Shown one piece after another: positions 1-6,290 of a stretch of 64,000 bases of DNA (position 1 is the stretch's first letter; every line of letters starts with the position of its first letter). Source of the DNA: UBA6107 sp964459385. GTDB taxonomy: Bacteria > Chloroflexota > Anaerolineae > Anaerolineales > Anaerolineaceae. A model generated the notes under the pieces. It made no database searches. It was given only the letters and a program-made list of their open reading frames with translations, and was not told the origin of the DNA. The stretch spans positions 62,001-126,000 of the forward strand of contig CAYWLG010000006.1 in assembly GCA_964459385.1 (NCBI GenBank), written 5' to 3'. The translations under genes and the position numbers were made by a program.

Positions 1-225
1 GTGCAGGACCTGCGCAAATCGGCCGATCTGGATATCGCAGACCGCATCCATTTGTATTACACGGCCACGCCCGGCCTGCTCGAAGCCGTCTCGGCCTTTG
101 CCGATTACGTCAAAGGGGAAACTTTGGCGGTGGAACTGCACCCCGGCAGCAACCCCGAGGGCCTGCCCAGCGTGGAAGATGAATTTGATCACGAAAAAGT
201 GACCGTCAGCATCCAAAAAGCATAG
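1..225 (+). CDS. ileS: Isoleucyl-tRNA synthetase, C-terminal end (partial)
   Basis: The last 74 residues of a protein whose start lies upstream of the window. The stretch QDLRKSADLDIADRIHLYY is typical of the C-terminal anticodon-binding extension of bacterial isoleucyl-tRNA synthetases, which charge tRNA-Ile in the cytoplasm. The first codon shown (GTG) is internal. The catalytic HIGH and KMSKS parts are outside the window, so the call rests on the C-terminal signature alone. A strong hairpin terminator follows the stop codon. The neighbouring lspA, further on in the same direction, is a common partner of ileS in bacteria. Confidence 0.85.
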   Translation: MQDLRKSADLDIADRIHLYYTATPGLLEAVSAFADYVKGETLAVELHPGSNPEGLPSVEDEFDHEKVTVSIQKA

Positions 226-243
226 TTTCTGACTTAAAAAAGG

Positions 244-286
244 ACTTGCGCTTTTCTTTTGTATGGAAAAGCGCAAGTTTTGTTTA
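244..286 (+). terminator. Rho-independent terminator after ileS
   Basis: A perfect 13-base-pair stem (244-256 with 266-278), a 9-base loop and a T-rich tail. It lies between the convergent ends of ileS and the erm gene and could serve ileS; the minus-strand tail is also A/T-rich. Confidence 0.8.
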
Positions 287-313
287 ATGATTTTTATTTG
301 TGTGTGAGGTAAT

Positions 314-1189
314 CTACTTACAATTTTTTGTGTCATAGCGGCGGGTGCGGTGAATTTTTGTCAGTTTTTGCTGCTGCCGCTTTAGTTTTTCCTCGCTGCC
401 GGTAATGCAGGCCATCGCTTGCGAAGACGTCCCCTGCATAAAGAGATTGAATAGGGCCAGCCAGAGTTGCAACGACAATTGAGAGCGCAGTGTTTCTTTG
501 CCGATCAGGCGATGCAAGCGCAGCATCTGCTTGTGAGTGAAGATCTTCTTCAAGGCAGAAGCTACATTGGGCTGGCTGGCGCTGTAAGTGTAGGCTAAAA
601 AATCCCGAAAGAGGCGGCTCTCTGCGGGGCCAAGCAAAGGGGGCTGGCGTTTTTGGATGCTGAGAAAAACGGCCTCCACATGGGGAACCGGCGTGAAATC
701 GGTGCGGCGAAAGTGATGCAAGACTGCCAGCTCGAACCAGGGTTTGAGCAGCAGCGAACGCAGGGTTTCGTGCGGAAGCCCCATAAAGCGCGCGGCGGCT
801 TCTTTTTGCACGATCAGGTAGGCGGCCTGTGCCGGGTTATCGGCCTCGGTGAGTTTTTGGAGCATGGCGGCGGTTTGGTCGAAGGGAATGTTGGAAAATA
901 CCTTGTAATTGCCGTGGCGGGGCAGCGGATAGACTAGAAAATCTTCCTGCCGCAGGCTGACCGGGCAAGCAGCGAATTTGTCCTTCAGGCTTTCAAAAAG
1001 CGCAGCGTCTTTTTCAATGGCAACCACTTGCCGGCAACGCTTTGCCAGTTGTGAGGTGATCTGGCCTTTGCCCGGCCCGATCTCATAGACGATATCCGAG
1101 GCGGTAATTGTGGTCAGATCCAGCAGTGCATTCACCAGGCGAGCGCTGTGCAAGAAATTTTGAGAATTTCCAAGCGAACTTGCAGGCAT
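314..1189 (-). CDS. erm: Erm-family 23S rRNA adenine-N6-methyltransferase (macrolide/lincosamide/streptogramin B resistance)
   Basis: 291 residues. An S-adenosylmethionine-dependent Rossmann methyltransferase of the KsgA/Erm superfamily. Visible are QNFL (10-13), the SAM loop EIGPGKG (36-42), the acidic EKD (59-61) and the catalytic motif NIPF (100-103). NIP(Y/F) is the Erm form, whereas RsmA/KsgA has NLPY, so the substrate is inferred to be A2058 of 23S rRNA. Methylation there blocks macrolide, lincosamide and streptogramin B binding. The C-terminus is a basic tail rich in Lys, Arg and Gln. The ATG at 1189 has AAAGGA five bases upstream, and most of that ribosome site is paired in a hairpin. 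An 18-residue leader peptide precedes it. It sits divergent to lspA, alone in its transcript. Confidence in the family is high; the induction mechanism is inferred. Confidence 0.85.
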   Translation of the reverse strand: MPASSLGNSQNFLHSARLVNALLDLTTITASDIVYEIGPGKGQITSQLAKRCRQVVAIEKDAALFESLKDKFAACPVSLRQEDFLVYPLPRHGNYKVFSNIPFDQTAAMLQKLTEADNPAQAAYLIVQKEAAARFMGLPHETLRSLLLKPWFELAVLHHFRRTDFTPVPHVEAVFLSIQKRQPPLLGPAESRLFRDFLAYTYSASQPNVASALKKIFTHKQMLRLHRLIGKETLRSQLSLQLWLALFNLFMQGTSSQAMACITGSEEKLKRQQQKLTKIHRTRRYDTKNCK

Positions 1190-1196
1190 ACGAATC

Positions 1197-1306
1197 CTTT
1201 CAAGATGAAAAAAGGGGACGAGGACGCAAAAAATCGCATAGACAAATGTCCATGCGATGGATAGCGAAGCTCATCTTGAAAGCTGTATGCGTTTTTGGGT
1301 ATTAAC
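1197..1306 (-). promoter_or_regulatory. Translational attenuator hairpins covering the erm ribosome binding site
   Basis: On the minus-strand RNA a perfect 12-base-pair stem pairs 1282-1271 with 1208-1197. The second arm contains GAAAG of the erm Shine-Dalgarno GAAAGGA (1201-1195), so the erm start is masked. Inside it is an 11-pair hairpin (1258-1248 with 1243-1233, one G-U) with a tetraloop. Just upstream, 1306-1297 can pair with bases 1424-1415 of the leader-peptide reading frame with a single A-A mismatch, giving an alternative fold that ribosome stalling on the leader could disturb. This is the usual architecture of macrolide-inducible erm genes; folding energies were not computed. Confidence 0.75.
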
Positions 1307-1369
1307 GGCTAAAACGGCAGGCTCCAGAAGGAAGTTTACCTCTGGATCAGCAGAACGAAATGAGCTCCG

Positions 1370-1426
1370 CTAGGCCTGGCGTAAGCGTATCACGAGTGCA
1401 ATTCCACAACAACAGTTTATACCCAT
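1370..1426 (-). CDS. Erm leader peptide (18 residues)
   Basis: A short frame, ATG at 1426 to TAG at 1370, encoding MGINCCCGIALVIRLRQA. It carries Arg-Leu-Arg at residues 14-16. Macrolide-dependent ribosome arrest at Arg/Lys-X-Arg/Lys is well established and is the arrest motif of the ErmD-type leader. The frame lies 180 bases before the erm start codon and upstream of the hairpins that mask the erm ribosome site. The ATG falls six bases after a TATACT -10 box, so the transcript probably begins at or within a base or two of the start codon and would lack a Shine-Dalgarno. The run of three Cys codons is unusual. Its role is inferred from position and motif. Confidence 0.7.
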   Translation of the reverse strand: MGINCCCGIALVIRLRQA

Positions 1427-1432
1427 GCCAAT

Positions 1433-1461
1433 AGTATAGCAGGATTCACTGAAATCTCCAA
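1433..1461 (-). promoter_or_regulatory. Promoter of the erm leader transcript
   Basis: Minus strand: TTGGAG (1461-1456), a 17-base spacer, then TATACT (1438-1433). The -10 matches consensus in five of six positions, the -35 weakly. The predicted start is the A of the leader ATG at 1426. Confidence 0.55.
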
Positions 1462-1467
1462 TAAATC

Positions 1468-1512
1468 CCTGCAAAACAGGGCGTTTTGCTTCGCTTTCGC
1501 AAAAAACGCCGC
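1468..1512. other. Two adjacent hairpins between erm and lspA
   Basis: A small CCCTG/CAGGG hairpin is followed directly by a longer stem whose arms are GGCGTTTT and AAAACGCC. They lie between the divergent promoters, are not followed by a T-run in either direction, and may be a regulatory or repeat sequence. No function assigned. Confidence 0.35.
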
Positions 1513-1554
1513 TTAATGGGGTAAAATTTAGTAGTTTGATTCCCGGAGGCTGAT

Positions 1555-2094
1555 TTGAAGTCCTTTTTTAAAAATACTCGCTGGTTGTTTCTGATCGCTG
1601 CCGTTATTTTGATGATCGATCAGGTAAGCAAATATCTTGTGCGTGCCAACCTGGCACTGGGTGAAACCTGGGTGCCCTGGCCCTGGTTGGCGCCATACGC
1701 CCGCATCATCCACTGGACGAATACCGGTGTGGCTTTTGGCATGTTCCAGGGCAACAATGTACTTTTTGCAGTTTTGGCTTTCCTTGTTTCTTGTGTGATC
1801 GTTTACTATTACCCGCAGGTGCCCGCGGCAGATAAAGTGCTGCGTTTTGCCCTGGCCATGCAGTTGGGCGGCGCGCTGGGTAACTTTGTGGATCGTGTTT
1901 TCGTGGGCGAAGTGACCGATTTCGTTTCGGTAGGAAACTTTGCCGTGTTCAATGTAGCGGATTCGTGCATCACGGTCGGCGTGGCCATTCTGGCCATCGG
2001 CGTCTGGATGCAGGACCGGCGCGAGCGGAAGCTCAAAGAAGCGCAGCAGGAATCCGAGACGAGTGGTGATTCTGCGGATCAGCCTCAGCCTTGA
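1555..2094 (+). CDS. lspA: Lipoprotein signal peptidase (signal peptidase II)
   Basis: 179 residues. The membrane aspartic protease that removes signal peptides from diacylglyceryl-modified prolipoproteins, acting after Lgt (encoded at 12050). Four membrane segments are visible. The family motifs are NTGVAFG (56-62), GGALGNFVDR with Asp113 and FNVADS with Asp136; these two aspartates are the catalytic pair. The tail after the last segment is charged and dispensable-looking. The start is TTG at 1555, chosen because GGAGG lies five bases upstream and no later start keeps the first membrane segment. Its end overlaps the start of the pseudouridine synthase by four bases, so the two are translationally coupled. 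Confidence 0.93.
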   Translation: MKSFFKNTRWLFLIAAVILMIDQVSKYLVRANLALGETWVPWPWLAPYARIIHWTNTGVAFGMFQGNNVLFAVLAFLVSCVIVYYYPQVPAADKVLRFALAMQLGGALGNFVDRVFVGEVTDFVSVGNFAVFNVADSCITVGVAILAIGVWMQDRRERKLKEAQQESETSGDSADQPQP

Positions 2095-3014
2095 GTGAAC
2101 TGACACGAACGTTTACTGCCAAAGCCAATCAGGCCGGACGTTTAGACAAGTACCTTGTCGAATGCCTGCCTGATTTTTCGCGCGCCCGCCTGCAAAACCT
2201 GATCAAAGAGGAGCAGGTGGCCGTTAATGGGAACGTGGTGACGAAAACCGGCCACGTGGTTGAGAGCGGCGATGAAGTGACCGTTCATATTCCGCCCGTG
2301 CAGTCGAGCCAACTGGTGCCTGAAGATATCCCGCTGGACATCGTCTTTCAGAACGACGACCTGGCAATCATCAACAAGCCAGCCGGCATGGTTGTGCATC
2401 CTGCCGCCGGGCACAGCAGCGGCACCCTGGTGCATGCCGCCCTGGCAGCGCTGCCTGATCTGCAGGGCATCGGCGGCGAAGAGCGCCCCGGCATTGTGCA
2501 CCGTCTGGATAAAGAAACCTCAGGCTTGATCGTGCTGGCTAAAAATGAGAAGGCGCATCGCTGGCTGCAAGACCAGTTCCGTCTGCGTACGGTAAAGAAA
2601 GTGTACCTGGCCCTGGTGGATGGCAAACCGCCCACACCCAGCGGCCGCATTGAAGCCGAAATTGCCCGTGACCCCTCGCACCGCAAGAAAATGGCCGTTG
2701 TGCCGGATGGACGGGGCCGCCCGGCAGTGACCGAATATCAGACGGTGGAGCAGTTTGAGCATTACACTTTGATCGAAGCGCATCCTTTGACCGGCCGCAC
2801 CCATCAAATTCGCCTGCACATGGCCTTTTTGGGCTGCCCGATCGTTGGGGATACGATCTACGGCCGTAAAAAGCCGACGGTTGAACTGGAACGTCACTTT
2901 TTGCACGCTGCGCGTCTGAGCCTGCGTTTTCCGGGTGAAAGCGAAGCGCATACCTTTGAAGCGCCGCTGCCGGCTGAATTGTTGCAAGTTTTGGAAGAGA
3001 TCCGTTCAAAGTAG
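2091..3014 (+). CDS. rluD: RluA-family 23S rRNA pseudouridine synthase (RluD-like)
   Basis: 307 residues. It isomerises uridines in 23S rRNA. The N-terminal S4 RNA-binding domain occupies about residues 15-75. The catalytic domain follows, with the signature GIVHRLDKETSGL; Asp140 is the catalytic nucleophile. The NKPAGMVVHP and GRTHQIRLHM stretches are typical of the RluA class. Start TTG at 2091 overlaps the stop of lspA in a TTGA tetrad; the pair lspA-rluD is a widespread bacterial operon. The exact uridine targets (1911/1915/1917 for RluD) cannot be read from sequence, so the RluD assignment is by similarity and context. Confidence 0.88.
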   Translation: MSELTRTFTAKANQAGRLDKYLVECLPDFSRARLQNLIKEEQVAVNGNVVTKTGHVVESGDEVTVHIPPVQSSQLVPEDIPLDIVFQNDDLAIINKPAGMVVHPAAGHSSGTLVHAALAALPDLQGIGGEERPGIVHRLDKETSGLIVLAKNEKAHRWLQDQFRLRTVKKVYLALVDGKPPTPSGRIEAEIARDPSHRKKMAVVPDGRGRPAVTEYQTVEQFEHYTLIEAHPLTGRTHQIRLHMAFLGCPIVGDTIYGRKKPTVELERHFLHAARLSLRFPGESEAHTFEAPLPAELLQVLEEIRSK

Positions 3015-3022
3015 AGGTGAAT

Positions 3023-4060
3023 ATGGAAATCGTTGATCTGCGTTCGGATACCGTCACGCAGCCGACGCCTGCCATGCGTGAAGCAATGGCGGCCGCTGTT
3101 GTGGGCGATGATGTTTTTCAAGAAGACCCCACCATCAATCAATTGCAGGAAAAGGCAGCCGCTCTGATGGGCAAAGAAGCCGGGTTGTTCGTGCCCTCCG
3201 GCACGATGGGCAACCTGCTGGCTGTGTTGAGCCACTGCGAACGCGGCGACGAAGCCATGATGGGCACGCTGGGGCACACCTTCCTGTTTGAAGGCGGCGG
3301 CATTTCAGCTTTGGGTGGGGTTTTCCCCCACACATTGCCCAATCAGGCCGATGGCACCATTGCTCTGGCCGATATTGCTGCTGCGATTCGCCCCAACGAC
3401 GTGCACCAGCCACCCAGCCGCTTGTTGATTCTGGAAAACACGCACAATCGCTGCGGTGGGGTGGTGTTGAGCCCCGAGTATACCGCGGCGGCTGCCAAAC
3501 TGGTGCATGAACACAGCATAAAGCTGCATATTGACGGTGCCCGCATCTTTAACGCCGCCGTGGCATTGGGTGTTGATGCGAACAAATTGGTCGCAGATGC
3601 CGACAGCGTGACATTCTGCTTGAGCAAAGCCTTGTGTGCCCCGGTCGGTTCGGTCTTGTGCGGCAGTAAAGAGTTCATTAACCGGGCGCGCCGTTTGCGC
3701 AAGATGCTGGGTGGGGGTATGCGTCAGGCGGGTGTGCTGGCCGCAGCCGGCCTGGTGGCGTTGGATCAGATGGTGCAACCTTTGGCAGAGGATCATCGCC
3801 GCGCGAAACTGCTGGCCGAAAAGCTGGCCATGATCCCGGGCATTCAATTTGAAATGGGCATGCCAGAAACGAATATGGTTTTCCCCTCATTGTCGGCAAA
3901 TGTCAAAGCAACTGCAGCCGGGGTGGTTGAAAAAGCGGCTGCTGAAGGGGTACGCTTTGGCACGGTTGGGGAACGCAAGTTCAGAATGGTGACCCATCAC
4001 TGGATCACAGATGAGGGGATCGAGCGCACGGTGAAAGCAGTAGAGCACGCGCTGGCTTGA
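3023..4060 (+). CDS. ltaE: Low-specificity L-threonine aldolase
   Basis: 345 residues from the ATG at 3023. A fold-type I pyridoxal-phosphate enzyme cleaving L-threonine or L-allo-threonine to glycine and acetaldehyde. Family signatures are DLRSDTVTQPT near the N-terminus, VPSGTMGNLLA, HIDGARIFNA (the Asp contacts the cofactor pyridine nitrogen) and SFCLSK-type CLSKALCAPVGS, whose Lys binds the cofactor. An in-frame GTG lies at 3017, but AGAGG at 3013-3017 is correctly spaced for the ATG at 3023. It follows rluD by eight bases, so is probably in the same transcript, though functionally unrelated. Confidence 0.9.
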   Translation: MEIVDLRSDTVTQPTPAMREAMAAAVVGDDVFQEDPTINQLQEKAAALMGKEAGLFVPSGTMGNLLAVLSHCERGDEAMMGTLGHTFLFEGGGISALGGVFPHTLPNQADGTIALADIAAAIRPNDVHQPPSRLLILENTHNRCGGVVLSPEYTAAAAKLVHEHSIKLHIDGARIFNAAVALGVDANKLVADADSVTFCLSKALCAPVGSVLCGSKEFINRARRLRKMLGGGMRQAGVLAAAGLVALDQMVQPLAEDHRRAKLLAEKLAMIPGIQFEMGMPETNMVFPSLSANVKATAAGVVEKAAAEGVRFGTVGERKFRMVTHHWITDEGIERTVKAVEHALA

Positions 4061-4156
4061 AGTTTGCATCCGGGAATGCAGCAATACATTCCTTGATATA
4101 ATTAATTGGTTAAAAGTTTTTAAGAACTTTACAAATATTGGATGAAGGATATGATG

Positions 4157-4999
4157 ATGAATTCTTTTATCACGATCAAAGAGATTGACGAAGCCACTCA
4201 ATACATTCGTGGAAAGGCCGGGGTTGCACCCAAAGTCGGGCTGGTTTTGGGGTCCGGGCTGGGCGGCCTGGCAGAAGACGTCAAAGATGCAGTTGTCATT
4301 CCTTTCAGCGAGATTCCGCACTGGCCCACCTCGACGATCCAGGGGCATGCCGGCCGGCTGCTGATCGGCAGCCTTTACGGCAAACCGGCGATGGTGATGC
4401 AGGGACGGGTGCATTACTATGAGGGTTACAGCATGGATCAGGTGACCTTCCCGATTCGGGTCATGCAGCGCATCGGTGTTGAGTTGATCATTCTCACCAA
4501 TGCGGCCGGAGCCATTGCCCCCGATTATCAGCCGGGCGATGTGATGGTGCTGACCGATCACATTGCCTTGATCGGCATGGCCGGGCTGAACCCCCTGCGC
4601 GGGCCCAATCTGGAAGAGTTCGGGGAACGCTTCCCCGATATGAGCCAGCCTTATGACCGCGAATTGATCAAGCTTTCCAAGCAGGTGGCGGCAGAGTTAA
4701 AGATCAATCTGCACGAAGGGGTATATGTCTGCCTGTCTGGCCCCTCTTTTGAATCGCCTGCCGATCTGCGCTTCTTGCGCACCATCGGTGCCGATGCGGT
4801 GGGCATGTCCACCGTGCCAGAAACCATCGTGGCACGCCACGGCAAGACCCGCGTCTTGGGCTTTTCTGGTATCAGCAACAAGGCCAACCTCGATGGCAGC
4901 ACCATCACCACTCACGAAGAGGTGTTGGGCGCCGGCAAGCTGATCGTGCCAAAACTGACCGGCATCATCCGCGGCGTGATCGAAAAAGTTTCTTTGTAG
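4157..4999 (+). CDS. punA: Purine nucleoside phosphorylase
   Basis: 280 residues from the ATG at 4157. Trimeric-type (PNP-I) phosphorylase that splits inosine or guanosine with phosphate to base and ribose-1-phosphate in purine salvage. Visible motifs: VGLVLGSGLGGLA (phosphate loop), GHAGRLLIG, MQGRVHYYEGY, LTNAAGAI and the late SNKANLDG, whose Asn binds the purine. In-frame ATGs exist at 4142, 4151, 4154 and 4157. GAAGGA at 4144-4149 is seven bases before 4157, hence the choice. A TATAAT at 4097-4102 suggests its own promoter. The same fold family occurs again at 19101 (MTA phosphorylase). Confidence 0.92.
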   Translation: MNSFITIKEIDEATQYIRGKAGVAPKVGLVLGSGLGGLAEDVKDAVVIPFSEIPHWPTSTIQGHAGRLLIGSLYGKPAMVMQGRVHYYEGYSMDQVTFPIRVMQRIGVELIILTNAAGAIAPDYQPGDVMVLTDHIALIGMAGLNPLRGPNLEEFGERFPDMSQPYDRELIKLSKQVAAELKINLHEGVYVCLSGPSFESPADLRFLRTIGADAVGMSTVPETIVARHGKTRVLGFSGISNKANLDGSTITTHEEVLGAGKLIVPKLTGIIRGVIEKVSL

Positions 5000-5014
5000 A
5001 GCCTTTTTGCCGTT

Positions 5015-5728
5015 ATGGATAGCCTGTTACGTTTCTTAGTTAAATACGAGGTCTTACTCTATTTTTTGCTGGGTTTGATGGTGGTCCTCTTCCTGCGCCG
5101 CATCATGGTAGCCTGGAAGAGTTGGCGCAATGCGCTTTTTGGCATTGAAAAAGAAAGAGCCCAAAATCAATTCAACCAGGGAATCACCGTTTTGATCTTG
5201 TGTGGAATTCTGGGTTTGGGCTTGTTCGTGATCACGACCTTTGTGGCGCCTTCCATCCCGAACTTGCAGCAAATTTCCACCCCAACGGTGGATCTCACAG
5301 AGCAGCCAACCTCTACCGAAACCACTGCCACTGAAACGCCGGTGGCACAAAGTGGCCTGATCCCCACGATGGAGTCCTTTTTCAACCGTGGATGTATTCC
5401 AGATCAAATAGATTGGACTTACCCGATTGACGGCGACACCATCAGTGGTACCGTCACCTTGACGGGAACTGTTAACGTGACGGACCTGGGCTATTATCGC
5501 TATGATTATGCGCCTGCCGGCAGCGATCAATGGACCACTTTGGCGGCCGGCAGCACCAAGATCGTAGATCAGCCCCTGGGCAGTTCTGCCGATCAAACAG
5601 GCGGTGGTGCCTGGGATACAGCCGAGCTCACCCCGGGCGAGTATCAGCTTAAGCTGGCAGTTTATGACCACCAGAACACTGCCTTCAATGAATGCGTCAT
5701 CACCGTTACCATCGTCTCTCCATCCTAG
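5015..5728 (+). CDS. Conserved membrane protein with extracytoplasmic Ig-like domain
   Basis: 237 residues, function unknown. Hydrophobic segments at about 12-28 and 58-80 flank a basic cytoplasmic loop (RRIMVAWKSWRNALFGIEKE). A Thr/Ser/Pro/Glu-rich linker (about 88-115) then leads to an extracytoplasmic domain beginning near CIPDQIDWTYPIDGD. The pattern of a GDTISG start and a GEYQLKLAVYD end is that of small beta-sandwich domains found in Chloroflexota surface and penicillin-binding proteins. Two Cys (around the start and end of this domain) could form a disulfide. It lies 15 bases after punA and 10 before the GNAT gene, suggesting one transcript. Confidence 0.65.
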   Translation: MDSLLRFLVKYEVLLYFLLGLMVVLFLRRIMVAWKSWRNALFGIEKERAQNQFNQGITVLILCGILGLGLFVITTFVAPSIPNLQQISTPTVDLTEQPTSTETTATETPVAQSGLIPTMESFFNRGCIPDQIDWTYPIDGDTISGTVTLTGTVNVTDLGYYRYDYAPAGSDQWTTLAAGSTKIVDQPLGSSADQTGGGAWDTAELTPGEYQLKLAVYDHQNTAFNECVITVTIVSPS

Positions 5729-5738
5729 GAGGAATTGA

Positions 5739-6278
5739 ATGCCTGAAATCGAAATACGGCCGGCGATCTCTTCTGACTTGCCCGCGCTGATCAAGTTCGA
5801 CCATTCGGTAGAAACCACCCACGTCTGGCAAATGGATGGCAGTTCTGATGTAGATCAGATCGAAGTGAAATTCCGTGAGATTCGCTTGCCCCGTTCGGTC
5901 AACCTGGCTTATCCGCGCAACCCGTCAGAGATGGCCGATACCTGGACCAAGAAAAACTTGTTTCTGGTTGCCACCATTCAAAGCCAGCCGGTGGCTTATT
6001 TGACCCTCGAAGTTCAGCAGTCCCTGACCGCAAGGGTGATTGATCTGGTCGTTTCGCAAAACACGCGCAAACAGGGCATTGCTTCGGCTTTGATCCTGGC
6101 TGCACGTGATTGGGCAGGGCAGCGCGGCATTCGGCGCATGATCCTCGAAACACAGGCCAAAAACCATGCCATGATCCAGTTGGCTCGCAAACTGGGTTTT
6201 GAGTTTTGCGGTTTTTGCGACGATTACTTTGCCAACCACGATATCGGTGTGTTCTTTATCAGCGTTTTGAAAAAGTAG
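5739..6278 (+). CDS. GNAT-family N-acetyltransferase
   Basis: 179 residues with a GCN5-related acetyltransferase fold. The acetyl-CoA loop is SQNTRKQGIASALILAARDW, followed by a helix and the typical C-terminal MIQLARKLGFEFCG. The substrate is not predictable; the fold is shared by enzymes acting on proteins, amino acids and drugs. A strong ribosome site AGGAGG lies before the ATG. It is embedded between two membrane-protein genes in the same direction. Confidence 0.8.
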   Translation: MPEIEIRPAISSDLPALIKFDHSVETTHVWQMDGSSDVDQIEVKFREIRLPRSVNLAYPRNPSEMADTWTKKNLFLVATIQSQPVAYLTLEVQQSLTARVIDLVVSQNTRKQGIASALILAARDWAGQRGIRRMILETQAKNHAMIQLARKLGFEFCGFCDDYFANHDIGVFFISVLKK

Positions 6279-6290
6279 GCAGGCAACTCT

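Noticed and set aside
314..1189. Housekeeping 16S rRNA dimethyltransferase RsmA/KsgA
   Set aside because: The catalytic motif is NIPF rather than NLPY, there is a basic tail, and an erm-type leader and attenuator stand upstream.
1468..1512. Terminator between erm and lspA
   Set aside because: The genes diverge here and there is no T-run after the hairpins.
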